The notes beneath the pieces were generated by a model that ran no database searches, had not been told where the DNA came from, and was given only the letters and a program-made list of their open reading frames with translations. A stretch of DNA of 64,000 nt from Hymenobacter polaris (GTDB lineage Bacteria > Bacteroidota > Bacteroidia > Cytophagales > Hymenobacteraceae). A program made the position numbers and the translations under genes. The stretch spans positions 310,001 through 374,000 of the forward strand of contig NZ_JABBGH010000002.1 in NCBI RefSeq assembly GCF_012927305.1. The letters run 5' to 3'. This document shows, piece after piece, positions 29,301 to 36,753 of this stretch (positions are counted from its first letter, which is position 1; each line of letters starts with the position of its first letter).

Positions 29301-30341
29301 TTAATAAGTAAGGAAAATGCGGTGCTCACTTCCCAGCACGCGGGCCACCTGGCCGCTTGGGAGCATTAGCTGCGGGTCGGTATGGCCGAAGTCTATGTTT
29401 TGCACGATGGGGATGTGCGCATTGTAAGCGCGAACCGTTTTCACCACGGTTTCCCGCTGCTGCTGGCAATAGACCGCTTTCTGCGCCTTGGTAAGCGGCT
29501 GCGCAAAGTCCCACGCTTTCGGCCGCCCGACTAGAATGGCTTGAAAGTGATTCAGCCAGCCGCGTTCGCCCAGGCCTATCAGCAAGTAGGCGACTACCCA
29601 GGGCGGCGGCATGCTTTCGGATGTTTCCAGATACAGCACGCTGCCTGCCAGGGCCGCCGTGCTGGGCAGGTATTTTTCGGCCGCTACCTGGGCTAGCAAG
29701 GATTCTACGCAGCCACCCCACAGCCGGCCCGCCCCATCGGCCGTGCCATCCCAGTGCCACCCTTCGTTGGCATCCAGCCGGCGCTCCGCTTGCCAGGTGG
29801 CAGAATTGGCCCAGTCGCTGGCTTCATCCGTGTAGCCCGCGGCCGCCGCTATTTCTACCTCTCCCGCGTGAAAGAGGGCATTGGTCAGGGACTGCACGGT
29901 AAAGTCGTGCATGTGCCCCGGCATGGCCAGTTGGGTCATCACCGCGCCGCCGTAATAGGAGGGAATACCTAAATTCCAGAGAAACAGGTGCAGGTGGGTA
30001 CTGTCGCTGAAACCAAAAAAAGGCTTTGGATGGGCTAGAAAGACGGCCGGGTCCAGATACTTCAGCAATCGGAGTTGGTCCGTTCCTCCAATGGAGGCAA
30101 AAACCGCTTTGTGGGCCGGGTTGGCAAACGCGGCCAGCACATCCCGTGCGCGGGCTTCCAAGGGTGCGTTCAGCCGGCGCGTAGTCGGATATTCGACCGG
30201 CTCTAGCGCAAAGACTTCGCGCAAGCGCCGCAGGCCCAACTCCTGTACCCACGGAAACAAGCCCGGCAAGCCGGCCGAGGGAGAAATAACGGCCACCTGG
30301 TCGCCGCGCGAAAGCTTCGGAAGGACAAGAAAAGGATGCAT
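29301..30341 (-). CDS. S66 serine peptidase, MccF/LD-carboxypeptidase family
   Basis: A 346-residue peptidase counted from the ATG at 30341; an ATG ten codons upstream (30371) is possible. The N-terminal PKLSRGDQVAVISPSAG is the family start. The triad is visible as Ser112 in FFGFSDST, Glu239 in LYLETSE and His320 in DFGHTDPQ. The family cleaves L,D bonds in peptidoglycan tetrapeptides (LdcA) or the amide bond of microcin C-type antibiotics (MccF). The insertion between Ser and Glu and the YLETSE motif lean towards the MccF-like branch. It is the last chromosome-like gene before the phage-like region. Confidence 0.85.
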   Translation of the reverse strand: MHPFLVLPKLSRGDQVAVISPSAGLPGLFPWVQELGLRRLREVFALEPVEYPTTRRLNAPLEARARDVLAAFANPAHKAVFASIGGTDQLRLLKYLDPAVFLAHPKPFFGFSDSTHLHLFLWNLGIPSYYGGAVMTQLAMPGHMHDFTVQSLTNALFHAGEVEIAAAAGYTDEASDWANSATWQAERRLDANEGWHWDGTADGAGRLWGGCVESLLAQVAAEKYLPSTAALAGSVLYLETSESMPPPWVVAYLLIGLGERGWLNHFQAILVGRPKAWDFAQPLTKAQKAVYCQQQRETVVKTVRAYNAHIPIVQNIDFGHTDPQLMLPSGQVARVLGSEHRIFLTY

Positions 30342-30371
30342 TTGGCACCGTTCGAACTCGTTGTAAGGCAA

Positions 30372-31080
30372 GGTAATTCAGAAGATACTGAGACTGCGGT
30401 GCGCCCGCCCTCCCATAGCCCCAGGGGAGGGCAGACAGCCGCAGCCGCGTCGGGACGCGCGTACTATTCGTGCTGATTTTTACGACTGCCACCGGCCTGC
30501 GCCACCTATAGCACGGTATTGCCCGCCCAAGCGGCCACTATAAATAAACCAGCAAGCTGCTAGCGCTTAGTGTTAATCTGGTAGCTATTGCGCTGCTGCT
30601 TGAACTCGCTCGCTGGTCACGGGCTAAACTCAAGCCACAGTAGGGCAGTGCCCCCGGTATCGGGCACGATAGCCTGCGCGTGTCGCCCCCAATTGTTAGG
30701 GTCAAGTTGATTGCCCTGAGGCAGTTGATGCTTGGCGAGCGGCCAATCTGGGAAAGCCATTTCTGCTGGCTAACCGCGCTGGACGGGTAAAACACGAGCA
30801 GATGCTGTTTACGGCGCTGCAGGTGAGTTGAATTATCCCAGAAGAGGGGACGATGCTGGCGTGCGGGCCTCCTGCCATTCGGGTAATACGCACCCAGGAG
30901 AGCCGATTTCCCCAGACGCAAAAAACCCGGAAAACGGCCTTCGCAGCGCGAGCGGGCAGTTTTCCGGGTATGCCGGGAGGGTAAGTATGAGCCAACTACG
31001 GTGGCCCAACTTCCCAAGCGGTACGCTCGGTAAACTCTATGTAATCAGCCAGTTGCTCGCAAGCAGCCGGCCGCTTCGTA
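30372..31080. other. Gene-free junction between chromosome-like and phage-like parts
   Basis: About 700 bases with no supported gene. Minus-strand frames of up to 159 codons exist, but they have no recognisable domain and cross a terminator hairpin. The left boundary of the mobile element probably lies here. No tRNA gene, integrase gene or obvious attachment repeat was recognised. Confidence 0.4.
30919..30969 (-). terminator. Terminator downstream of the repressor gene
   Basis: ACCCGGAAAAC (30925-30935) and GTTTTCCGGGT (30959-30969) form an 11-bp stem with a 23-base loop. On the minus strand the stem is followed by a run of T. It is about 110 bases beyond the repressor stop. Confidence 0.7.
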
Positions 31081-32001
31081 TCAAGGGGTAGCGTCAGAGG
31101 CAGCGTTTCCTTCCAGATGCCGCCTGATTTCGCTTTTATCCAGTCCTAGGGCCTCAATTACGCCCCAGAGCCGCTCCACCGTCACGTCGGGGGCACTGGG
31201 GATGCGCGATGACAGAAAGCCCTGCACCTGCCAGAGCTGAATGATGTCGCGGGTTTCCAGCCCGAAGGGCTTGCGGTGCGGGTTGTCCGAGTACAGCGTT
31301 ACCTCGTCGTCGGTGGCCCGCAGCCGGTGGTTGATGCGCTTGAGCAGCACGTTCTCGGCCGTGACCACCACGTACACCTCGCCCGGTTCCAGCAGCCGTA
31401 GCTCGCTCACCAGCGAGGCCACCACGATGTCGCGGCCGTGCAGCGTCGGCTCCATACTGTCGCCGTTCACCTCGAAGGCCCGGTAGGTGCCGCGCTCGAA
31501 GCCCGGCAGCCGGTACTGCCGCATCTGCTGCGCGTACACCGGCTCGTTGTGCTGCAGGCCGTAGCCGGCCTGCGCGTTCACGGGCACCAGCATTGTGTTC
31601 AACTCCCCGTCCAGGCCTACCGTCAGCAGCTGCTCCTGGCTGCCCGCCCCCAGCCGCCCCAGCAGCACCGGCCGCGCCTCTTCGCGGCCAAACGGCACCA
31701 GCTTCAGCTGGCCAGCTTGCTCGTCCGTCCCAGCGGTCAGCATCGGCCCGGCCCCCGTCAGCAGCCAGGTAGACGATACCTCCGGGAATGCTGCCAGAAT
31801 TTCCACCAGCGTGTCGTAACCCGGCCGCACCTCATTGTTGAGCAGCTTGTAGAGCTTGGAGCTACGCCCGTAACCCAGCTTCTCGTTGGCCTGGTAGGTA
31901 CTCAGAGTATAATGGTCAAGCAATTGCTTGATACGCCCGCCCGTGTCTCGCGACGAACCCGGCAGCACGGTTTTTTCAGATTGTTGTTCAGTGGCTTGCA
32001 T
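31081..32001 (-). CDS. Phage repressor: HTH plus S24 self-cleaving peptidase domain
   Basis: A 306-residue CI/LexA-like repressor. A helix-turn-helix region covers about 20-65 (RIKQLLDHYTLSTYQANEKLG and SSKLYKLLNN). The S24 domain holds a candidate cleavage site Ala145-Gly146 (NAQAGY), nucleophile Ser182 (NGDSMEPTL) and Lys221 (NVLLKRI). The spacings of about 36 and 39 residues match LexA and UmuD, so RecA-stimulated self-cleavage after DNA damage is expected. It is divergent from a small Cro-like gene with palindromic sites between them, the classic layout of a lysogeny switch. It should hold the prophage silent. Confidence 0.9.
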   Translation of the reverse strand: MQATEQQSEKTVLPGSSRDTGGRIKQLLDHYTLSTYQANEKLGYGRSSKLYKLLNNEVRPGYDTLVEILAAFPEVSSTWLLTGAGPMLTAGTDEQAGQLKLVPFGREEARPVLLGRLGAGSQEQLLTVGLDGELNTMLVPVNAQAGYGLQHNEPVYAQQMRQYRLPGFERGTYRAFEVNGDSMEPTLHGRDIVVASLVSELRLLEPGEVYVVVTAENVLLKRINHRLRATDDEVTLYSDNPHRKPFGLETRDIIQLWQVQGFLSSRIPSAPDVTVERLWGVIEALGLDKSEIRRHLEGNAASDATP

Positions 32002-32008
32002 ATTAGGG

Positions 32009-32044
32009 CGCTAATTTTTAGCGTACATTTTGCTAAAAAATGTA
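32009..32044. promoter_or_regulatory. Two palindromic candidate operators in the switch region
   Basis: CGCTAATTTTTAGCG (32009-32023) has 6-base arms and TACATTTTGCTAAAAAATGTA (32024-32044) has 8-base arms around a 5-base centre; the two abut. They lie between the divergent repressor and Cro-like genes, right where operators are expected. Both contain the core GCTAA. Which protein binds them is inference. Confidence 0.65.
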
Positions 32045-32076
32045 AAAAATTGCGTTGCTTGCGCTACTGTTGTACA

Positions 32077-32107
32077 CAAAGGTATAACAGCGCGTAATAA
32101 GATGCAA
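32077..32107 (-). promoter_or_regulatory. Predicted promoter of the repressor gene
   Basis: On the minus strand a TTG (complement of 32105-32107) is followed by 20 bases and TACCTTTG (complement of 32077-32084). This matches the Bacteroidota TTG-N19/20-TAnnTTTG consensus. The start site would fall near 32,070, giving a leader of about 70 bases that runs across both palindromes and would allow autoregulation. Confidence 0.6.
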
Positions 32108-32368
32108 CAAGCGAATAATAAAGAAGCGCCTACCCCTACGCTGCACCAGCTTATCCGGGGACTCGGCCGGCGCACCAACGTCATCAACGACGCGCTGAAG
32201 CTGCTCGAACAGCGTGGCCACACGTTCAGCAAGTCGGCAGTGTACACCACCATCAACCGCAACGGCACCAACAACGCCACCATTGAGGCCGCCCTGCTCG
32301 ATGCCATCGAGGCCGAGCGCAGCAAGAAGGATTCCAGCACCGCCCGCCGCCAAGCCCTCGCCGCGTAG
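32102..32368 (+). CDS. Small Cro-like DNA-binding protein
   Basis: An 88-residue protein from the ATG at 32102; an upstream start at 32030 would overlap the operator region and is unlikely. Residues about 12-70 (LHQLIRGLGRRTNVINDALKLLEQRGHTFSKSAVYTTINRNG) look helical, with a possible helix-turn-helix around SKSAVYTTINR. Divergence from the repressor and position as first gene of the rightward early operon fit a Cro or CII-like regulator. It is 2 bases from the next gene. No named family is claimed. Confidence 0.6.
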   Translation: MQQANNKEAPTPTLHQLIRGLGRRTNVINDALKLLEQRGHTFSKSAVYTTINRNGTNNATIEAALLDAIEAERSKKDSSTARRQALAA

Positions 32369-32370
32369 CC

Positions 32371-32655
32371 ATGCAGCACGTCGTCCTCATTCCCGAAACG
32401 GAGTGGCGGCAGTTCACAGCCCGCCTCGAAAAGCTCGAAGCCGCCGAGCAGGCCCGCGCCACCCCGCCCCCCGTCGCCGACGAGCCGATGCCCACGGCAG
32501 AAGCCGCCGCCCGCATCGGCCTCTCGGTAAGTGCCCTACTGCGTGCCCGCCGCGCCGGCAAGCTTCAGGGCGTGCGCCTCAACGAGAAGGACTGGGGCTT
32601 CCGCCCGTCCGCCCTCGACCGCTACCCCCGCCGCTATCACCGCCAAGCTGCATGA
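32371..32655 (+). CDS. Helix-turn-helix protein, excisionase/MerR-like
   Basis: A 94-residue protein with an N-terminal helix (EWRQFTARLEKLEAAEQA), a linker and a winged HTH of the excisionase type at about 40-85: MPTAEAAARIGLSVSALLRARRAGKLQGVRL then WGFRPSALDRY. Such proteins bend DNA in excision or act as early regulators. It starts 2 bases after the Cro-like gene, and its stop overlaps the start of the next gene, so the three form one operon. Confidence 0.7.
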   Translation: MQHVVLIPETEWRQFTARLEKLEAAEQARATPPPVADEPMPTAEAAARIGLSVSALLRARRAGKLQGVRLNEKDWGFRPSALDRYPRRYHRQAA

Positions 32656-33269
32656 GCCAGGTCGTGCTTTCCCTCTTCGACCACTCCGGCCGCTTCGTGG
32701 AGCCGTGGGCCGCCGCCGGCTACACCTGCTACTGCGTGGACGTGCAGCACCCGCCCGGCGAAACCTGGGCCGGCAACGTGTGCCTGGTCGGCGGCGACGT
32801 GCGCCGCTTCGTCCCGCCGCCCGGCCCCGTGGCCTTCATAGCCGCCTTTCCGCCCTGCACCGACCTGAGCAACGCCGGGGCGCACCTGTTCCGCGTCAAG
32901 GGCCTGCGGGCGCTGGCCGCCGCCCTCGACCTGGTGGGCGCGGCGGCCGACCTCTGCGAAAAGCTCGGTGCGCCCTACTTCATCGAGAATCCCCGCGGCC
33001 AGCTGCGCCACTACTGGCGCGAGCCGGACCAGCAGTTCGACCCCTGCGAGTACGCCGGCTACCTGCCCGACCCCCACGCCGAGGCCTACACCAAGCGCAC
33101 CTGCCTCTGGACCGGCCATGGTTTCCAGATGCCGGAGAAGCGCCCCGTCTTCCCCGCCCAGGGGTCAATGGTGGACAAGGTGCCCGGCTCGAAGAACCGC
33201 GCCAATATCCGCAGCCTCACGCCCCGCGGCTTCTCGGCCGCCGTCTTCCTCACCCACCACCGCCCATGA
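32652..33269 (+). CDS. Phage cytosine-C5-methyltransferase-like protein
   Basis: A 205-residue protein whose start overlaps the preceding stop (ATGA). It begins LSLFDHSGRFVEPW and contains AAFPPCT (Pro-Pro-Cys at 67-69, the place of the catalytic motif IV Cys) and FIENPRGQL (ENP at 112-114, like motif VI). A conserved C-terminal CLWTGHGF follows. This set is seen in short phage proteins related to DNA cytosine methylases. It is only about half the length of a full Dcm enzyme and lacks an obvious target-recognition domain, so activity is uncertain. It may modify phage DNA against restriction. Confidence 0.65.
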   Translation: MSQVVLSLFDHSGRFVEPWAAAGYTCYCVDVQHPPGETWAGNVCLVGGDVRRFVPPPGPVAFIAAFPPCTDLSNAGAHLFRVKGLRALAAALDLVGAAADLCEKLGAPYFIENPRGQLRHYWREPDQQFDPCEYAGYLPDPHAEAYTKRTCLWTGHGFQMPEKRPVFPAQGSMVDKVPGSKNRANIRSLTPRGFSAAVFLTHHRP

Positions 33270-33862
33270 ATCAGCAACTCGCTCACGTCGGCCCGGAAGC
33301 CGACACGTCCCTGCTCACCGTCACCAAGGCTAAACTCAAGAACGGCCTGCTCTACGCCGAATTTAGCGAGCAGCACGACGCGCAGGCCGCCCCGCGCACT
33401 TTCACCATGCAGGGCACCGAGCCGGTGCACCCCGACCTGCTGCGCGCCCTGGCCCACCTCGTGCCCCACCTCTGCCTGTTCACCGAGCAGCTGACCGAAA
33501 CCCCCGACTACTGGCCCGACGACGTGGCTCCCACCGCCGACGGCGACGCGCTCGCCCTGCCCGCCCACTTCGCCGCCTACTCCGTTACCGGCTTCTCCCT
33601 AGGCCGGGGCCAGGCCGGCGTGACGCTGGTGGGCCAACGCGAGCTGGCCGGCGGCCAGGTGCTGAACCTGACCAGCCCCTACACCGCCTTCGAGGACGAG
33701 CACGCTACCTACGCCTACCCCGGCCAGCTTGAAGCCGCCATGCAGGGAGTGCTGCACGAGGTCGAGGCCGCCCTGCGCGGCAAGGCCAGCGCCACCGGCC
33801 GCCAGCTCCCCCTGTTCACGGCCGAGGCTCCCGCCGCTGCCCCGCAACTCACCGCCGCCTAG
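33266..33862 (+). CDS. Phage early protein of unknown function
   Basis: A 198-residue protein that overlaps the preceding stop by ATGA, so it is translationally coupled. The N-terminal half alternates short strands (LLTVTKAKLKNGLLYAEFSEQ, RTFTMQGTEPVHPDLLRALAHLVPHL). The central part contains YSVTGFSLGRGQAGVTLVGQRELAGGQVLNLTSPY. No catalytic motif or named family was recognised. Position between a methylase-like gene and the replication initiator suggests an early DNA-related role, by context only. Confidence 0.7.
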   Translation: MNQQLAHVGPEADTSLLTVTKAKLKNGLLYAEFSEQHDAQAAPRTFTMQGTEPVHPDLLRALAHLVPHLCLFTEQLTETPDYWPDDVAPTADGDALALPAHFAAYSVTGFSLGRGQAGVTLVGQRELAGGQVLNLTSPYTAFEDEHATYAYPGQLEAAMQGVLHEVEAALRGKASATGRQLPLFTAEAPAAAPQLTAA

Positions 33863-33877
33863 CAATGCCCCGCCCCC

Positions 33878-34894
33878 GTGAACTACGTCAAGCACAGCGT
33901 GGCCGCCCACGAACGCCTGCGCGCCCGCCCCGATGCCCGCCCTCACCACGTCAGCCTGTATTGGGCGCTATTCTTTGCCTGGAATGCCGCCCGCTTCCCC
34001 GACGAGCTGCCCCTGCATCGCGACGAGCTGATGGCCGCCGCCCACATCGGCAACAAGGACACGCTCACCGCTACGCTACGCGCCCTCGAAACCTTCGGCC
34101 TGCTCACCTACCAGCCCAGCCGCAGCGTCGGCGGTAGCCGCGTCCTGATGGCCAGCCTCGACGGCCCCGTTACCCCAGCAGTGGGGCAACCCGCCCCCGC
34201 CGGTACCCCCAATAGTGAGGCAACCCAACCCGCCCCGGTTGCCCCAGCAGCGGGGCAGCCAGTCCCCCCAACGGTGGGGCAACCCACGCCGGAGGTTCCC
34301 CCAGGAGTGGGGCAACACTCCTTAGTAGATAAAACAGCGGATAGTGTAAACAGTGATGTAAACAGCGACCCCGCCGCCAGCCCGAAAAAAAATGCGGGGC
34401 AGGTTTTCACGGGCGAAGGGCAGTCAGAAGCGCAGGTGCTCGACGACCTGACGGGAGACCCCTCCGGGGCAGGCGCAGCCCCCAAGAAAAAAGTTGCGCC
34501 AAAAATGAAGGGGGTAGGGAAGCGCCCACCCAGCCCCCGCGAGCCGCGCCCCCGGCGGCCGGCCCCGCTGCAGGAACTGCCCTTCCGCGAGTCGCCCCTG
34601 TTCGCCCTCGCGGCCTTCACCGCCGCCTTCGCCGGCACCGACTACGCCCTAGCCGACCTGCCCCACTACCACCAGCTCATCGACAACTGGCGTGACAAGA
34701 AAACTGGTCTGCCCCCCGTCCGCCGCGATTGGGCCGCCACCGCCCGCCGCTTCATGCTCAACGATGCCCACGACAACCGCCTCAAACTCGCTCCCGGCAC
34801 CCACCGCCCCCCCACCGAGCCAGGCCCTGGCTCCCAGCCGCCCCTATCAGGCGGAATACCAGTTACTGGCTACCGTTCAAGCCGCTGGGATTAG
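33878..34894 (+). CDS. Replication initiator-like protein (lambda O-type role)
   Basis: A 338-residue protein beginning with GTG at 33878. The N-terminal part (1-85) resembles a winged helix: YWALFFAWNAARF, LHRDELMAAAHIGNKDTLTATLRALETFGLLTYQPS. A Pro-Gln-rich linker (about 95-150, repeated VGQP) is encoded by five palindromic iterons. The C-terminal PLFALAAFTAAF to DWAATARRFMLND is conserved in Bacteroidota phage replication proteins as I know them. Combination of an N-terminal DNA-binding domain, iterons inside the gene and a downstream partner gene mirrors lambda O and P. The start codon is the first in-frame start after the previous stop. Confidence 0.65.
   Translation: MNYVKHSVAAHERLRARPDARPHHVSLYWALFFAWNAARFPDELPLHRDELMAAAHIGNKDTLTATLRALETFGLLTYQPSRSVGGSRVLMASLDGPVTPAVGQPAPAGTPNSEATQPAPVAPAAGQPVPPTVGQPTPEVPPGVGQHSLVDKTADSVNSDVNSDPAASPKKNAGQVFTGEGQSEAQVLDDLTGDPSGAGAAPKKKVAPKMKGVGKRPPSPREPRPRRPAPLQELPFRESPLFALAAFTAAFAGTDYALADLPHYHQLIDNWRDKKTGLPPVRRDWAATARRFMLNDAHDNRLKLAPGTHRPPTEPGPGSQPPLSGGIPVTGYRSSRWD
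34173..34317. repeat. Five palindromic iterons: candidate phage replication origin
   Basis: Five 19-base direct repeats start at 34173, 34207, 34242, 34266 and 34299, with consensus CCCCARYAGTGGGGCAACC. Each repeat carries an internal inverted repeat (CCCCA with TGGGG). A more AT-rich stretch follows at about 34,318-34,375 (TAGATAAAACAG, GTGTAAACAG). The lambda origin is built the same way inside gene O: iterons, then an AT-rich unwinding region. Confidence 0.6.
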
Positions 34895-35630
34895 AGACCT
34901 AGCCCGCGCCGACAGCGACGAGCTGCGCGAGATGGTGGCCGACCTGAGCACCGGCCTCACCCGCCCCCAGGCCGCCGCGGCCCCCAAGCTCTTCCAGCTC
35001 AACCGCCGCCTAGGGGAGGCCGTGGTAGTCAAGCTGCTGGTAATCGTACTCAAGTGCTTCTGCGACGCCGTGCGCGTGCCCGATAAGCCCACCCCCGCCG
35101 AGCTAATCGAAGCCGCCGAGGTGCTGGCCACCACCTACCCCTACGACAGCATCAAGGACATCGTACTAGCCCTCAAAGAGGCTCGCCTTAGTGGCCACAA
35201 CTTCTACCAGTCGCTCGACACCGGCAAGATATTCGGCCTCGTCGCCACCTATTTCGAGAAGAAAGCCGACTGGCTGCACACCCAGCACCTCGACCAGAAA
35301 GCCCGCAGCACCAGCCGCGACCAGAACGCCGTGGCCCACTTAGCCGCCGCCGCCGCAGCTGTCCATAGCATCGGCCAGCGCCTCGACCCCCAGCACCCCA
35401 ACCACGAGAGCCTGCGCCGCAAGCTCACCATCACCAACCAGAAAGCGAAGCGTGGCCTCCTCACCGAGCAGCAAGCCGCCGAGCAGCGCCGCCAGGTGCA
35501 GCAAGCCAATCAGCGTAAGCCCCGCCTCAACTGGCTGCCCCGCGAGGATGCCCAGCGCCGCCTCGACGCTCGCAACCGCGCCGAAGACCGCCGTCTGCTA
35601 GATAAGTATCATAGCAAACTCGAGCCATAA
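34764..35630 (+). CDS. Phage replication-associated protein, unknown function
   Basis: A 288-residue protein; the ATG at 34764 makes it overlap the initiator gene by 131 bases, and an earlier ATG exists at 34692. A Pro-rich start is followed by an all-helical core (about 45-165: LREMVADLSTGLTRPQAAAAPKLFQL, VVKLLVIVLKCFCDAVRVPDKPTPAELIEAAEVLATTYPY, IKDIVLALKEARL, FYQSLDTGKIFGLVATYFEKKADW). A basic, Gln-rich helical tail ends at KYHSKLEP. The core resembles Bacteroidota phage proteins that follow initiators; by position it could act like a helicase loader. The family name is not certain. Confidence 0.6.
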   Translation: MPTTTASNSLPAPTAPPPSQALAPSRPYQAEYQLLATVQAAGIRDLARADSDELREMVADLSTGLTRPQAAAAPKLFQLNRRLGEAVVVKLLVIVLKCFCDAVRVPDKPTPAELIEAAEVLATTYPYDSIKDIVLALKEARLSGHNFYQSLDTGKIFGLVATYFEKKADWLHTQHLDQKARSTSRDQNAVAHLAAAAAAVHSIGQRLDPQHPNHESLRRKLTITNQKAKRGLLTEQQAAEQRRQVQQANQRKPRLNWLPREDAQRRLDARNRAEDRRLLDKYHSKLEP

Positions 35631-35919
35631 AGAGTGTTTATGCTTCTACTTATCTTGACATTCAAGCGCGCTCTAGACGTTGTCCGAGAGCGTTCCTGTT
35701 TGGCTAGCAACCGGTTTATTAGGGGCTTATCAGAGCCGTTTGGAGCATAGTGAAAGTTCAGTGCTAGCACGGATGTGTAGGCAGACTAGAATGCTGAAAT
35801 TTGAACGCTTTGGACAGGTTTCCAGACTCATGTTAACCTAGCTCAGCCCTGGTGAAGGGTGGGCTCTATGACTAAATGCGGTCCGACGCAACTAAGTAAC
35901 AGCACCCCATCTATCGCCA

Positions 35920-36696
35920 ATGCCAAAAAGACTAAATAACAATGCGGCCTCACAACTATTGGGCACCGCCATTATACTGCTGACTGCGTTTTCACTGTCA
36001 GGATGTCCTAACACAAAATCGGGTTCTCCAAATGATGAAGGGTTAACGGCAAATTCATCCGTTTTGGGTAGTTCACTTTCCCTAAAAGATTTATCTGATT
36101 CACTCAAAACCGATGTCCTCGCCGGCGCCTCAAATACCGTTGCTAGCCTTTCAGGAAATGGGGGCTACGATTCCGCTGTGCCAACAATGCGAGAGCAACT
36201 GCGCAGTATGCGCTCAGTTGTCAAGATTTATGACTCAAAAACAAGCGCTGGCCTTGACGTGCCAGGCTTCGGGGGGGTGAAGTTTGGTAAGGACGAATCA
36301 AGCGTGAGCGCTTATTATATAGAGACCAAAACGGTGGTAGCGGCTCCTGGTGATACTGCGGTGTATGGGGTAGGCTACTCAGTACACTACCTGTTTAAAA
36401 AGGTGCGAAAAGGTGTCAGCGTCACTAACCTACCTTATGTAGCGGCATCAGTGCAGTTGGAGGGAAATAAGACGCAGGTATTGTATAGCCTGCAGACATA
36501 TGGCATCAGCGGCCAGCCTCTAGTCCGTTTTTTTAAGCCCGTTGTCAATAAGCCGTTTGATGTGGAAGGATTTGCCATTATCCAATCATCTATTGATGGC
36601 ATTCAGAATATACTGGGTGATGAGGCCTTATCCAAGACTGTCCGGTTTAGTCCAGAAAGACTTGCCAATGTGAAAGCTTCTGACCTTAGAAAGTGA
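35920..36696 (+). CDS. Lipoprotein of unknown function, cargo gene
   Basis: A 258-residue protein with a lipoprotein signal: positive N-terminus, hydrophobic LLGTAIILLTAFSL and the lipobox LSGC (Cys29). The mature part is Ser/Asn-rich and then alternates strands (VVKIYDSKTSAG, VSAYYIETKTVVAAPGD, YGVGYSVHYLFKKVRKG, YVAASVQLEGNKTQVLYSLQTYG). No family was recognised. Base composition is clearly more AT-rich than the phage genes on either side. It precedes the peptidase gene by about 57 bases on the same strand, suggesting a two-gene unit. A gap of 289 bases without genes separates it from the replication block. Confidence 0.65.
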   Translation: MPKRLNNNAASQLLGTAIILLTAFSLSGCPNTKSGSPNDEGLTANSSVLGSSLSLKDLSDSLKTDVLAGASNTVASLSGNGGYDSAVPTMREQLRSMRSVVKIYDSKTSAGLDVPGFGGVKFGKDESSVSAYYIETKTVVAAPGDTAVYGVGYSVHYLFKKVRKGVSVTNLPYVAASVQLEGNKTQVLYSLQTYGISGQPLVRFFKPVVNKPFDVEGFAIIQSSIDGIQNILGDEALSKTVRFSPERLANVKASDLRK

Positions 36697-36753
36697 TAGG
36701 TAATCATCGGTGTGTGCCGAGATGCGCCAGCCAGTATAGCATTTGTATGCCGT

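Noticed and set aside
30538..31017. Minus-strand frame of 159 codons in the junction region
   Set aside because: No recognisable domain, Ser/Arg-rich shadow-like composition, overlaps another frame of similar length and runs across the terminator of the repressor gene.
32531..33265. Upstream extension of the 198-residue early protein
   Set aside because: The extension overlaps the methylase-like gene completely and is Arg/Pro-rich; the ATG at 33266 overlapping the stop is the natural start.
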